Source: Halobacillus yeomjeoni
Lineage (GTDB): Bacteria > Bacillota > Bacilli > Bacillales > Halobacillaceae
DNA length: 64,000 nucleotides
Reading direction: 5' to 3'
Assembly: GCF_020171525.1 (NCBI RefSeq)
Contig: NZ_JAIVAI010000001.1
Coordinates: 496,001 to 560,000, forward strand
Part shown: in pieces, positions 44,892 to 53,915 of the stretch
How the letters are laid out: each line of letters begins with the position of its first letter
How positions within the stretch are numbered: the stretch's first letter is position 1
The notes under the pieces: model-generated
What the model saw: the letters and a program-made list of their open reading frames with translations, nothing else
Databases searched by the model: none
What the model was told of the DNA's origin: nothing
Made by a program: the position numbers and the translations under genes

Positions 44892-46358
44892 ATGCCCACA
44901 AAAAAAGCACTGCCGATTGAGGACAGCTTAAAAAAGAATCGCTTGATCCTCGACGAACGTGTCGGAGTTGAGCAATCTTTTGATATTGGCTTCCGAACCC
45001 TTCATATCCTGGGGCGGGAAGTCCATATTTATTATGTGACCGGTTTGTGTGAAACACCGATCATCGTCCAGTTGATGCGTCAGCTGTTTGAAATGAATGA
45101 TTTAGAAGAACCAGGTGAAGATATTTTTCAGCAAATAAAGGGCGACATTCCCCATCAACAAGTCGAAGTGGTAGAATCACTAGATCAATGTATCACTCAG
45201 TTGTTATCTGGACTTGCGGTGATCTTTGTCGAAGGTGCGAAGAGTGCCTTGATCGTCGATGTCCGTTCATATCCAGGGAGGACACCTGAAGAACCGGACA
45301 CGGAAAAAGTCATTCGTGGTTCGCGGGATGGTTTCACGGAAAATATCATTGAAAACACAGCCTTGACCCGCAGAAGAATCAGGGATGAACGACTTCGGCA
45401 TGAGATATTACAAGTGGGGGAAAGATCAAAAACCGATATTTGTATTTCTTATATTCAGGATGTCGCTGACCCTGGGCTTGTCGATTTGATCAAGAAAGAA
45501 ATCAAAGATATAGATATAGACGGTTTAAGTATGGCAGATAAAACCCTGGAGGAATACCTTGTCAATCAAGGACGTAACCCATTTCCCCTTGTGAGATATA
45601 CCGAGCGTCCTGATGTCGCCGCAGCACATTTGTTTGAAGGTCATGTCATGATCATGGTGGATACATCCCCAAGTATGATCATCACTCCGACCACCTACTT
45701 CCACCATGTGCAGCACGCTGAAGAGTTCCGACAATCTCCTGCGGTAGGAACTTTCGTCCGCTGGGTGAGATTCTTTGGTATATTCGCTTCTGTCTTTTTG
45801 CTCCCTCTTTGGATTTTATTCGTATTGCAGCCGGATTTACTTCCTGAAGCTCTGTCTTTCATCGGACCGAACGAAGAAAGTTCGATACCTGTCATCATAC
45901 AAATATTAATTGCTGATTTGGGGCTGGAAATGCTTCGTATTGCAGCTATTCACACCCCTACGCCTCTTTCGACTGCGATGGGGTTGATTGCAGCCGTGCT
46001 GATTGGACAGATTGCCATAGATGTAGGTTTGTTCATTCCAGAGGTCATTTTATATGTAGCTGTCAGTGCGATCGGTTCATACGCCACCCCAAGTTATGAA
46101 CTGTCTGTAGCCAATAAGATGTCACGTGTATTGATGGTCATATTCGTTGCCTTATTCGGGGTTAAAGGGTTCATGATTGGCATGACAGCGTATATATTGC
46201 TTCTCGCACATACAAAGTCATTCAACACACCTTATTTGTGGCCGTTTCTGCCTTTCAATGGAAAAGGGGCTCTCCAGATCCTTCTTCGTATGTCCATGCC
46301 TTCTTTGAAGCAGCGGCCAAGTATCGTCCATCCCCAGAATAATCAAAGACAGAAATAA
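44892..46358 (+). CDS. spoVAF: Stage V sporulation protein AF (GerA family)
   Basis: A 488-residue protein of the GerA/SpoVAF family. The N-terminal soluble half contains DTEKVIRGSRDGFTENIIEN and RRIRDERLRHEI, the family hallmark. The C-terminal half has five or six membrane helices and the PSP-type loop. It supports germinant receptor function in the spore inner membrane. The ATG at 44892 is preferred over TTG 44883 because AAGGAG is then 9 nt away. Last gene of the operon. Confidence 0.95.
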   Translation: MPTKKALPIEDSLKKNRLILDERVGVEQSFDIGFRTLHILGREVHIYYVTGLCETPIIVQLMRQLFEMNDLEEPGEDIFQQIKGDIPHQQVEVVESLDQCITQLLSGLAVIFVEGAKSALIVDVRSYPGRTPEEPDTEKVIRGSRDGFTENIIENTALTRRRIRDERLRHEILQVGERSKTDICISYIQDVADPGLVDLIKKEIKDIDIDGLSMADKTLEEYLVNQGRNPFPLVRYTERPDVAAAHLFEGHVMIMVDTSPSMIITPTTYFHHVQHAEEFRQSPAVGTFVRWVRFFGIFASVFLLPLWILFVLQPDLLPEALSFIGPNEESSIPVIIQILIADLGLEMLRIAAIHTPTPLSTAMGLIAAVLIGQIAIDVGLFIPEVILYVAVSAIGSYATPSYELSVANKMSRVLMVIFVALFGVKGFMIGMTAYILLLAHTKSFNTPYLWPFLPFNGKGALQILLRMSMPSLKQRPSIVHPQNNQRQK

Positions 46359-46405
46359 TCATATTGCCCGTTTTCGTACGATGTGATAAATTAATGAAAA
46401 TGATA

Positions 46406-46437
46406 AATGTCCTTTATTCAAGGGCATTTTCTTTTTA
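46406..46437 (+). terminator. Terminator of spoVA operon
   Basis: AAATGTCCTT pairs with AAGGGCATTT (one mismatch), followed by TCTTTTT, 47 nt after spoVAF. Confidence 0.75.
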
Positions 46438-46619
46438 TTCAATTATCATTCTTATTTAGTTTGTAAACTTATAACCAGACTTCGTTACTCATGATAAGAT
46501 ACAGAAATGAAGGGGGGCGTTGATGCTCCCTGTTTAACTACAGAACACACCTTTTTTCTATTTCGGTTGGAAAAGGTTTAGATCCTACTCACTTTCTAAG
46601 AATAAAGGCGGGAGACAAG

Positions 46620-47957
46620 ATGAATTATGAGGTGAATGAACAGGGGCAGTTAATGATCGGAGGTTTTACAGCTGAAGAATTAGCCGATCACTACGGTACA
46701 CCCCTCTATGTGTATGATGTAGAGAAAATACGTGAGAATGCCAAAGCTTTCGTTCAGACGTTTAAGAAACATGGAATTCCGGCTCAGGTGGCTTATGCAA
46801 GTAAAGCTTTCTCTTCCATCGCCATGCTTCAAGTAGCAAGCAATGAAGGATTGAGTCTTGATGTGGTTTCACAAGGGGAATTACATACTGCACTCGAAGC
46901 AGGCTTCCCTGTTAAGAGAATTCATATGCATGGGAATAATAAAAGTATCAATGAACTTGAAATGGCAGTTGAAGCGGACATCGGTTGTATCGTACTGGAT
47001 AACTTTTATGAAATTGAACTTCTTGGAGCAATTTTGAGAGAGAAAAATAAATATATGGACGTATTGTTACGTGTAACACCAGGGATTTCAGCACATACCC
47101 ATGATTATATACTTACTGGTCAAGAAGATTCCAAGTTCGGTTTTGACCTCTCAAGCGGACAAGCGGAGAAGGCTTTTCTGGAAGTATCCAAACATGAACA
47201 TATAGTCATGAAAGGTCTCCATTGTCATATAGGTTCTCAAATATTCGAGACCAGTGGCTTTGAAATGGCTGCAGAAAAGCTTTTTGAAGCTTTAGTGGGC
47301 TGGAAAAAGCGTTTCGGATATACAGCTGATGTCTTGAATTTAGGTGGAGGTTTCGGCATTCGATATACGAAGGACGATGATCCGTTGGAGTTGAATGAAT
47401 ATGTGAAGGCGTTGATTAAAGCATTGGACGGTCTCACAAAAAAAGCCTCATACCCAATGCCTGAGATTTGGATTGAGCCGGGTCGTTCAATTGTTGGAGA
47501 AGCGGGTGTGACGATTTATACTGTAGGTTCAATTAAAGAAATTCCTGGTGTTCGTACCTATGTATCTGTGGATGGCGGGATGACAGATAATCTCAGACCT
47601 GCTTTATATAACGCGAAATACGAGGCTGTACTAGCAAATAAAATGAATGAGAAGAAACATCAGAAATATTCTGTCGCAGGGAAATGCTGCGAGTCTGGCG
47701 ATATGCTAATATGGGATGTGGAACTTCCAAAAGTCGAACATGAAGATTTACTTGCAGTTTTCAGTACAGGAGCGTATGGTTATTCTATGGCAAACAATTA
47801 CAATCGCTTCCAAAAAGCTGCAGTCGTGTTTGTAGAAAACGGGGAACACCACCTCGTCGTACGTCGTGAGTCCTACAAGGAAATGACAAGGCACGATTTG
47901 ACTTATGAACCATTGAAAGGGGTAATACAAAATGAAACAAGCAACAATCGAGTTTGA
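46620..47957 (+). CDS. lysA: Diaminopimelate decarboxylase
   Basis: A 445-residue PLP enzyme for the last step of lysine synthesis. The PLP lysine is Lys62 in [10 protein letters not shown]. Further motifs: [34 protein letters not shown] and CCESGDML near the C-terminus. It lies after spoVA as in B. subtilis. GCGGGAG precedes the ATG. The 3' end overlaps ppiB by 26 nt, indicating coupled translation. Confidence 0.97.
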   Translation: MNYEVNEQGQLMIGGFTAEELADHYGTPLYVYDVEKIRENAKAFVQTFKKHGIPAQVAYASKAFSSIAMLQVASNEGLSLDVVSQGELHTALEAGFPVKRIHMHGNNKSINELEMAVEADIGCIVLDNFYEIELLGAILREKNKYMDVLLRVTPGISAHTHDYILTGQEDSKFGFDLSSGQAEKAFLEVSKHEHIVMKGLHCHIGSQIFETSGFEMAAEKLFEALVGWKKRFGYTADVLNLGGGFGIRYTKDDDPLELNEYVKALIKALDGLTKKASYPMPEIWIEPGRSIVGEAGVTIYTVGSIKEIPGVRTYVSVDGGMTDNLRPALYNAKYEAVLANKMNEKKHQKYSVAGKCCESGDMLIWDVELPKVEHEDLLAVFSTGAYGYSMANNYNRFQKAAVVFVENGEHHLVVRRESYKEMTRHDLTYEPLKGVIQNETSNNRV

Positions 47958-48366
47958 AAATGGAGAAAAAATGATTATTGAACTATATCCTGAGGCTGCG
48001 CCTGGTACAGTAGAAAACTTTGAAAAGCTTGCAAACAGTGAGTTTTACGATGGTTTGACATTCCACCGCGTTATTCCTGACTTTGTCATTCAGGGAGGAT
48101 GTCCTGATGGTACCGGTGCTGGTGGTCCGGGCTATACAATCAAATGTGAAACAGAAGGCAATCCACATAAGCACGAACGTGGAACTCTATCTATGGCGCA
48201 CGCAGGTAAAGATACAGGCGGCAGCCAATTTTTTGTCTGCCATTCCCCGCAGCCACACCTTGACGGCCGTCACACCGTATTCGGAAAAGTGATTGAAGGC
48301 GTTGATTCAGTAGATCGTGTGCGCGTAGGTGACGTGATGCAGAAAGTAAGAGTTGAAGACAAGTAA
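47932..48366 (+). CDS. ppiB: Peptidyl-prolyl cis-trans isomerase PpiB
   Basis: A 144-residue cytoplasmic cyclophilin. Active-site residues lie in [13 protein letters not shown] (Arg) and [20 protein letters not shown] (Phe, His, Trp-equivalent). Length equals the Bacillus form. The start lies within lysA after GAAAGGGG. Confidence 0.96.
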   Translation: MKQATIEFENGEKMIIELYPEAAPGTVENFEKLANSEFYDGLTFHRVIPDFVIQGGCPDGTGAGGPGYTIKCETEGNPHKHERGTLSMAHAGKDTGGSQFFVCHSPQPHLDGRHTVFGKVIEGVDSVDRVRVGDVMQKVRVEDK

Positions 48367-48393
48367 AACCAACTTTCTTAAAGGATGTCTGCC

Positions 48394-48855
48394 ATGGTTG
48401 TGACGTTTTTTATATTGATCTTCTTAGTCGCTCCTTTGAGTCTTTTGATTCATGAGATGGGGCATGCACTTACAGCTTTGCTTCATCAGGCAGAACATTC
48501 TTCAATAACGATAGGAAGGGGATCAAAACTTTTTTCAGTGAAATTAGGAAGAGTGAAGGTTCACATTCGATGGGTATTTTTTCAAGGAGCACAAACACTC
48601 AATGAGCGAAAGAACCCTTTTTCGTTGCGGGAAAAAGCGTGGATCAGTATAGGAGGTCCCTTGTTCAATGCAATAGTGGCTTGGTTTTTTATAGCCATGC
48701 CACTTTTGTCCACTTCAAGGACGTGGATGCTTTTCGGTTTGTTCAACGGGTATTTAGCACTCGTCAATAGTATTCCTTTTTGTTTTCGCGGAAAAAAAAG
48801 TGACGGATATCGCTTTTTGGAAGGGTTCCGGTGGGGTTCGATTCTGAGGGGTTGA
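48394..48855 (+). CDS. M50-like site-2 protease family membrane protein
   Basis: A 153-residue membrane protein with three or four helices. LLIHEMGHAL near 18-27 matches the zinc site HExxH, and NSIPFCFRGKKSDGYRFLEG places a DG motif near the C-terminus as in S2P proteases (N.xPxxxxDG). It is shorter than typical M50 peptidases. The ATG at 48394 is chosen because the ATG at 48385 abuts AAAGG. Located between ppiB and ribT. Substrate unknown. Confidence 0.8.
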   Translation: MVVTFFILIFLVAPLSLLIHEMGHALTALLHQAEHSSITIGRGSKLFSVKLGRVKVHIRWVFFQGAQTLNERKNPFSLREKAWISIGGPLFNAIVAWFFIAMPLLSTSRTWMLFGLFNGYLALVNSIPFCFRGKKSDGYRFLEGFRWGSILRG

Positions 48856-48879
48856 CATCCTTATAGATTTCGTTATGCT
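48852..48879 (+). promoter_or_regulatory. Candidate promoter for the 28-residue peptide
   Basis: TTGACA, 16 nt, TATGCT; it begins in the last codons of the M50 gene and lies 41 nt before the peptide start. Confidence 0.45.
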
Positions 48880-48919
48880 ATTAGCTAGGCGAAAATGAAC
48901 CACCCACGGGGGAACAATT

Positions 48920-49006
48920 ATGAAGAAAAATTGGATGCTCTTTGCTTTCCTAGTATTATTCAGTCTATTTTGGGGCTTTTATTACTGGTTTGGCATTGTC
49001 ATGTAA
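48920..49006 (+). CDS. 28-residue single-pass membrane peptide
   Basis: ATG after a strong CACGGGGGAAC site encodes MKKNWMLFAFLVLFSLFWGF and YYWFGIVM, a basic N-terminus then one long hydrophobic, aromatic helix. A sigma-A-like promoter is 41 nt upstream. It is likely a real small membrane protein; function unknown. Confidence 0.6.
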   Translation: MKKNWMLFAFLVLFSLFWGFYYWFGIVM

Positions 49007-49024
49007 AAAACAGCCTGTAAGGTT

Positions 49025-49126
49025 GAGGCGAATGAAAGTAACAAACATGAAAAGCGATTAGTCTGGTTGATGATCATTGCAGCGGTCCTATTTTTATCGT
49101 CAATGATAGGAAAGCTCTTTTCATAA
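49025..49126 (+). other. Coding-like membrane segment without a start codon
   Basis: The frame EANESNKHEKRLVWLMIIAA then VLFLSSMIGKLFS ends in TAA and looks like a small membrane protein, but no ATG, GTG or TTG with a ribosome site opens it. An ATG at 49032 is out of frame by one base. It may be a frameshifted small gene. Confidence 0.35.
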
Positions 49127-49139
49127 ACGAGGGATAACT

Positions 49140-49505
49140 ATGTTAATACGGTATAAAAAATCTTTTGAAAAAATAGCTATGGGTCTTTTATCTTTCATGC
49201 CTGAAGTGTCTGACATTAAAACACTTCAGACGATTATCAAGGAGTATGATTCCAATCCGAATTGGAGTCTGTTTTTGTGGAAAGATGAAGATATCCTTGG
49301 AGCGATTGGTGTTCGAGTGGAAGGAACTTCAGCTGTCATCCAGCATGTTTCAGTGAACCCGTCCCACCGTGGGATGGGCATCGGGAGACAGATGATTCAG
49401 AAAATCCGTGAACACTTTGAAAACCAATATATTGTTTCTGCCGATGTTTCGACAGAATCATTCTTCGAAAAATGCGAGTCGGAAAGTCCTTCATCGCAGG
49501 TTTAA
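49140..49505 (+). CDS. ribT: GNAT acetyltransferase RibT
   Basis: A 121-residue protein whose start, MLIRYKKSFEKIAMGLLSFM, is essentially that of B. subtilis RibT. The acetyl-CoA loop is VNPSHRGMGIGRQMI (about 75-89). RibT is the last gene of the B. subtilis rib operon, but here ribD, ribE, ribA and ribH are absent from the neighbourhood. The biochemical role is unresolved in the literature I know. GAGGG precedes the ATG; a strong terminator follows. Confidence 0.92.
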   Translation: MLIRYKKSFEKIAMGLLSFMPEVSDIKTLQTIIKEYDSNPNWSLFLWKDEDILGAIGVRVEGTSAVIQHVSVNPSHRGMGIGRQMIQKIREHFENQYIVSADVSTESFFEKCESESPSSQV

Positions 49506-49506
49506 G

Positions 49507-49541
49507 AAAAAAAGAGGTGTCTGACTGACACCTCTTTTTTT
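49507..49541 (+). terminator. Terminator of ribT
   Basis: AAAAAGAGGTGTC and GACACCTCTTTTT around TGACT, with T-run. Confidence 0.92.
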
Positions 49542-49557
49542 CTTGTTGATAAATAAT

Positions 49558-49588
49558 GAAAATCAATAACAGGCTGTAACAGAGCCTG
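49558..49588 (-). repeat. Single end related to the 31.6-kb MITE-like element
   Basis: On the minus strand AGGCTCTGTTACAGCCTGTT then ATTGATTTTC matches the terminal repeat at 31618 (AGGCTCTGTTAAAGTCTGTT, GTTGATATTT) at about 25 of 30 positions. No partner end is found nearby, so it is a relic or solo end. Confidence 0.55.
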
Positions 49589-49603
49589 GAAAGGGATGTA
49601 GTT

Positions 49604-50080
49604 CTAATCGGTTCCTTTATGACGTAACCGATGCTTATGGAGCAGCCATTCATTGTCAAGACTGCTTGGTTTCCCGTAGGTCACGTTCCACTTTTTACAT
49701 AACTGTATCACTTCCGCTTCTAATTCCCGGTCTGTGATCGGAAGATTTACACTTTCGTAAGGAAGGTTATCATTGATCCTATTTTGGATCAGTTTAATTT
49801 TTTGATTTAGAAGGTTGGGACTCAGGCCGAGAGTCGATAACTTTTTAGTATTGAATGACAATTTTTTTTGACATCTTTCAATAAGAATTCCCGCTCCTTT
49901 GACATTTCCGCGTCGGTAATGGTACAGGCAGACGGCAAGTTGAATCAATAAAACCCAAACGGAATTTCTGTTTTTGGGATCTATGTCTTTCCAGAGCTCT
50001 TCCAACACCTCATGACATTCGAAATAATCACGAGTTCCATGGAAGTGAGCTAAATATTGGATGTATAAGGTTGGGTACAT
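49604..50080 (-). CDS. ypuF: DUF309 protein YpuF
   Basis: A 158-residue protein with the DUF309 core FHGTRDYFECHEVLEELWK near 13-31 and a second helix pair VLLIQLAVCLYHYRRGNVKGA. The start at 50080 follows GGAGGCTGCCT. It is divergent from scpA as in B. subtilis (ypuF-scpA). Function unknown. Confidence 0.88.
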   Translation of the reverse strand: MYPTLYIQYLAHFHGTRDYFECHEVLEELWKDIDPKNRNSVWVLLIQLAVCLYHYRRGNVKGAGILIERCQKKLSFNTKKLSTLGLSPNLLNQKIKLIQNRINDNLPYESVNLPITDRELEAEVIQLCKKWNVTYGKPSSLDNEWLLHKHRLRHKGTD

Positions 50081-50207
50081 AGGCAGCCTCCACAATAATT
50101 ATAGTTCCATTGTATAAAACTGCCCGATCGTTCAACAAGTCTTATTAACGGAGTAGATTTTTTTTGGTACGATAGTAGATGGGAGAAGAAGATAAAGGAA
50201 GATTGCT

Positions 50208-50960
50208 ATGAGAAGAAGCTACCAAGTTAAAGTAGAGGGATTCGAAGGTCCACTCGACCTTCTTTTACATTTAATCAATCGTTACGAGATTGATATCCAC
50301 GACATACCAGTCTCACAAATAACCAATCAATACATGCATTACATTCAGACGATGAAGGAATTAGAGCTCGACCTGGCCAGTGAATACCTTGTCATGGCAG
50401 CTACGCTTTTAGCAATTAAGAGCCAGATGCTGCTTCCTAATCCGACAGTGGATGATGCAGATGACGAAGAATTGGTTGAAGATCCGAGAGAAGATTTGAT
50501 GAGACGCTTGATTGAATATCGCAAGTATAAACAAGCTGCCGAAGATCTGAAACAAAAAGAGTTGGATGCAAATCGTATTTATACACGTCCTCCGATGAGT
50601 AAAGATGAATTTGAAGGAGAAGCACCTGAGATCAGACCGGGTGAAGCATCGATTTACGATATGATTCAAGCGATGGGGCAGCTGCTTCATCGCAGTAAAA
50701 CACAAACGAAAGAAGAAACGAAAATCAAACGGGACGAAATTCCGATACAAATGCGGATGGACGAAATTCTCTCTCAAGTCGACTTGCAAAAAGACGGCAC
50801 GCCATTCTCGCATCTATTTGAAAAGAAGACGCGCCCACACATCGTTGTTACGTTCATGGCTTTGCTGGAATTGATGAAAAGCAACGATGTCATTTGTATT
50901 CAACAACAACACTTTGAGGAATTGATTGTGTATAAGATGGAGGATGCACCATGGAGTTAG
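50208..50960 (+). CDS. scpA: Segregation and condensation protein A
   Basis: The 250-residue kleisin subunit of the SMC condensin. The N-terminal SMC-neck motif YQVKVEGFEGPLDLLLHLIN is clear, a central acidic linker (VDDADDEELVEDPRED) follows, and the C-terminal winged helix (FMALLELMKSNDVICIQQ) binds the SMC cap. AAAGGAAG before the ATG. It overlaps scpB by 10 nt. Confidence 0.97.
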   Translation: MRRSYQVKVEGFEGPLDLLLHLINRYEIDIHDIPVSQITNQYMHYIQTMKELELDLASEYLVMAATLLAIKSQMLLPNPTVDDADDEELVEDPREDLMRRLIEYRKYKQAAEDLKQKELDANRIYTRPPMSKDEFEGEAPEIRPGEASIYDMIQAMGQLLHRSKTQTKEETKIKRDEIPIQMRMDEILSQVDLQKDGTPFSHLFEKKTRPHIVVTFMALLELMKSNDVICIQQQHFEELIVYKMEDAPWS

Positions 50961-51541
50961 AAGAAAAAAAAGCGATCATTGAAGGGTTGTTATTCGCCTC
51001 TGGTGATGAGGGAATTACGAAAAGGAAACTGGGCACCCTTCTTGAGATGGAACAAAAAGAATTAAAACCGATACTCGAAGAAATGATGATAGAGTATAAA
51101 GATAAGGATAGAGGAATTACCATCATGGATTCCCACGGTACGTTACATTTAACTACAAAACCTGAACACGCGTCCTATTATAAACAGCTCCTTGACGCAC
51201 CCGGTTCAACGCGGTTATCTCAGGCTGCAATGGAGACGCTTGCCATTGTCGCTTATCAGCAGCCGATCACGAGGATAGAAATCGATGATTTACGTGGTGT
51301 GAAAAGTGATCGTGCTGTCCAAACGTTGTCAAACCGTGGTCTGATTGAGGAAAAGGGGCGCAAGGATGCGATTGGACGTCCGATCTTATTCGGTACGACA
51401 AAAGAATTTTTAATTTATTTCGGATTGACATCCATCGATGAACTCCCGCCTCTTTCTGAATTGAAGGAGCCTGAAGATATCGAAGATGAAGCAGATTTGT
51501 TTTTCAAGAAGTTCACAGAAGCTGATGATACGGCAGAGTGA
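50951..51541 (+). CDS. scpB: Segregation and condensation protein B
   Basis: The 196-residue partner of ScpA with two winged-helix domains: EGLLFASGDEGITKRKLGTL near the start and SQAAMETLAIVAYQQPITRI in the second, the family signature. Dimeric ScpB binds the ScpA linker. The C-terminal tail is acidic. Length equals B. subtilis ScpB (197). Confidence 0.97.
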   Translation: MELEEKKAIIEGLLFASGDEGITKRKLGTLLEMEQKELKPILEEMMIEYKDKDRGITIMDSHGTLHLTTKPEHASYYKQLLDAPGSTRLSQAAMETLAIVAYQQPITRIEIDDLRGVKSDRAVQTLSNRGLIEEKGRKDAIGRPILFGTTKEFLIYFGLTSIDELPPLSELKEPEDIEDEADLFFKKFTEADDTAE

Positions 51542-51562
51542 AAAACATGCATTCATGTTTGT

Positions 51563-51594
51563 AAAAGCCCTGGACGAAAGTCCAGGGCTTTTTG
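51563..51594 (+). terminator. Terminator of scpAB
   Basis: AAAAGCCCTGGAC-GAAA-GTCCAGGGCTTTT, a 13-bp stem with a GAAA tetraloop. Confidence 0.93.
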
Positions 51595-51678
51595 GTGTAA
51601 TTTAACACCTCAGTGGAGTGTCAAGATTGTTAAAAAAAATAGAATGTTGTTCTCACTTTAATCTTCTATACCTCAAAA

Positions 51679-51707
51679 TCATAAGCTTGTACTTCATTGC
51701 ATAGAGT
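51679..51707 (+). promoter_or_regulatory. Candidate sigma-E promoter of dacB
   Basis: TCATAAG and, 14 nt later, CATAGAGT approximate the sigma-E consensus (-35 ATA-rich, -10 CATACAAT). B. subtilis dacB-spmAB is sigma-E-dependent. The match is partial. Confidence 0.33.
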
Positions 51708-51739
51708 TAAGCAAACGATGTGATAGGGAGGAAGCCCTT

Positions 51740-52825
51740 TTGAGAAAGAGTTTTTGTATATTCTTGGTCATTATTTTACTCCTGCCTATAGGCTGGACCC
51801 AGCAAGTAGGGGCGAACCCGGGGATTTCTGTTTCGGCTGCACATGCAGTATTGATGGATGCTGCTTCTGGACGAGTTCTCTATGAAAAAGAAGCCTATCA
51901 TTCTACTTTAATAGCAAGCACAACGAAAATCATGACAGCGATCATCGCAATCGAGTCCGGTAAACTGGATGAAAAAGTGAAAGTGAGCCGAAGGGCTGTT
52001 TATACCGAAGGCTCCTCCATCTATTTGACAGAAAAAGAAAAAATTCCATTAAAAGACCTTGTCTATGGATTAATGCTTCGTTCAGGCAACGATTCTGCCG
52101 TTGCAATCGCAGAACACGTCGGTGGTAGTGTAGAGGGATTCACTCAACTGATGAATGAAAAAGCGGCGTGGCTGGGAATGAATGACAGTCATTTTGAGAA
52201 TCCTCATGGACTTGATGGTGAAACACACTATTCCAGCGCTTATGATCTTGCGCTATTAATGGCTTACAGCATGAAAAACAAGACTTTCAGGGAAGTTACG
52301 GGTGCAGAAAAATATCGATCCGAGAACAGGGATTATGCATGGGGAAACAAAAACAAACTTCTTACCCGGTATTATGAGCCGACCAATGGAGGGAAAACAG
52401 GCTTTACCAAGAAAGCAGGTCGGACACTGGTCAGCAGTGCAGAGAAAGATGGGATGGAATTGATTGCTGTCACTCTGAATGCGCCTGATGACTGGAACGA
52501 CCATATGCAGATGTATGAGTGGGGGTTCAAAAACTTTGAAAGTGTAAAACTGCAGAGTGAAGGTACTTTGAAAGTGAACGGAGAAAAATTTTATCTTCCT
52601 CGTGACATCTATTATCCTTTGACATTGAATGAACGGGAATCACTGAAAGCGAGCTTTTATAGATCGTCAGAGGATAGTGATATTGCAGGAATTACACAAT
52701 ACATGATCGGACAACAACCTGTTCTTGAGACCCCGGTGTGGAGCGAACGTCCGAAGTTTTCAATTTTTACAGATATAAAACGATTTATGGGCCGGTTGAT
52801 GGGGGTGGCGCCATGGTCAACCTGA
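51740..52825 (+). CDS. dacB: Spore cortex D-alanyl-D-alanine carboxypeptidase DacB (PBP5*)
   Basis: A 361-residue secreted penicillin-binding protein made in the mother cell that limits cross-linking of cortex peptidoglycan. Signal peptide 1-24 (MRKSFCIFLVIILLLPIGWT). Ser60 in STTK, SGNDSA near 114 and GGKTGFTKK near 218 are intact. TTG start from AGGGAGGAAGCCC. It overlaps spmA by 13 nt as part of the dacB-spmA-spmB operon. Confidence 0.95.
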   Translation: MRKSFCIFLVIILLLPIGWTQQVGANPGISVSAAHAVLMDAASGRVLYEKEAYHSTLIASTTKIMTAIIAIESGKLDEKVKVSRRAVYTEGSSIYLTEKEKIPLKDLVYGLMLRSGNDSAVAIAEHVGGSVEGFTQLMNEKAAWLGMNDSHFENPHGLDGETHYSSAYDLALLMAYSMKNKTFREVTGAEKYRSENRDYAWGNKNKLLTRYYEPTNGGKTGFTKKAGRTLVSSAEKDGMELIAVTLNAPDDWNDHMQMYEWGFKNFESVKLQSEGTLKVNGEKFYLPRDIYYPLTLNERESLKASFYRSSEDSDIAGITQYMIGQQPVLETPVWSERPKFSIFTDIKRFMGRLMGVAPWST

Positions 52826-53403
52826 TCTGGGCATTATTAGCGGTGACAGGGATTGTTTTCGCTGCATTCAACGGCACGATGGAGGAAGTCAATAAAGCGA
52901 TTTTTTCCACTCTGGATGAAGCGATTATGATTACTTTAAGTCTGGCTGGCGTGCTCATTTTCTGGCTTGGTTTGATGAAAATAGCAGAAGAGGCGGGGCT
53001 TCTTGCCGCCCTGGCGAAGGTGTTCCGTCCATTTGTAAAAAAAATCTTTCCAGATATACCTGAAAATGATCCAGCCCTCGGATACATCCTATCCAATATG
53101 ACGGCGAATGTTTTCGGTTTGGGGAATGCCGCTACACCTATGGGCTTGAAAGCGATGAAGGAGTTGAAGCGGCTTTCCGGGTCAGAAGAAGCCAGCCGAT
53201 CCATGATCACATTGCTGGCTATCAATACCTCTTCATTGACTTTAATTCCAACGACGGTGATCGCGATCCGCATGAAATATGGATCAGAGGATCCAACGAG
53301 CATTATTGGAGCGACCATTTTGGCGACTTTAATTTCCACTTTTGCAGCACTGCTCATTGATCGATTTTTTTATTACCGTAGAAAACGGTTGTCTGGCTTA
53401 TGA
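52813..53403 (+). CDS. spmA: Spore maturation protein A
   Basis: A 196-residue nucleoside-recognition (Gate) domain membrane protein, the same length as in B. subtilis. LSNMTANVFGLGNAATPMGL near 92-111 is the Gate-domain core. Needed for spore core dehydration. Start ATG 52813 after GGGGGTGG, inside the end of dacB; a longer in-frame extension lies within dacB and is not used. Overlaps spmB by 4 nt. Confidence 0.95.
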   Translation: MVNLIWALLAVTGIVFAAFNGTMEEVNKAIFSTLDEAIMITLSLAGVLIFWLGLMKIAEEAGLLAALAKVFRPFVKKIFPDIPENDPALGYILSNMTANVFGLGNAATPMGLKAMKELKRLSGSEEASRSMITLLAINTSSLTLIPTTVIAIRMKYGSEDPTSIIGATILATLISTFAALLIDRFFYYRRKRLSGL

Positions 53404-53915
53404 TCAGCATTTGGATGATTCCGGCTATTATCCTGATCGTTTTGGTCACGGCGACCTTAAAGAAAGTACCTACGTATGAAACGTTTGTAGAAGGCAGTAA
53501 AGAAGGGCTCCATATAGCGATATCACTGCTCCCGTTCCTTTTAGGAATGATGGTTTCCATTGCAATCTTTCAGGCTTCAGGAGCTATGGAAGCGATACTA
53601 AGCATTTTCAAGCCGCTTTTATCATTGGTAGGAATTCCTGCGGATATTTTACCTCTCGCATTCATCAGGCCTATTTCAGGTGCAGCAGCCTTAAGTATGA
53701 CGACGGAGTTGATCCGGACTTTCGGACCGGATTCTTTTATCGGCCAGTTGGCATCAGTCATGCAGGGGAGTACGGATACCACACTGTATATCATCACAGT
53801 ATATTTTGGAGCTGTCGGAATTAAAAAAATGGGAGATGCGTTAAAGGTTGGACTCCTGGCCGATTTAGTTGGTATAATAGCATCGATCATCATTGTGATC
53901 ATCCTATTCGGATAA
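53400..53915 (+). CDS. spmB: Spore maturation protein B
   Basis: A 171-residue membrane protein, the partner of SpmA, also with a Gate domain: IRPISGAAALSMTTELIRTF near 97-116. Both are required for full dehydration and heat resistance of the spore. ATGA overlap with spmA. Confidence 0.95.
   Translation: MISIWMIPAIILIVLVTATLKKVPTYETFVEGSKEGLHIAISLLPFLLGMMVSIAIFQASGAMEAILSIFKPLLSLVGIPADILPLAFIRPISGAAALSMTTELIRTFGPDSFIGQLASVMQGSTDTTLYIITVYFGAVGIKKMGDALKVGLLADLVGIIASIIIVIILFG

Noticed and set aside
52785-53357. 190-codon open frame antisense to spmA
   Set aside because: It mirrors the codon pattern of a well-supported gene, has no ribosome site and no recognisable product.
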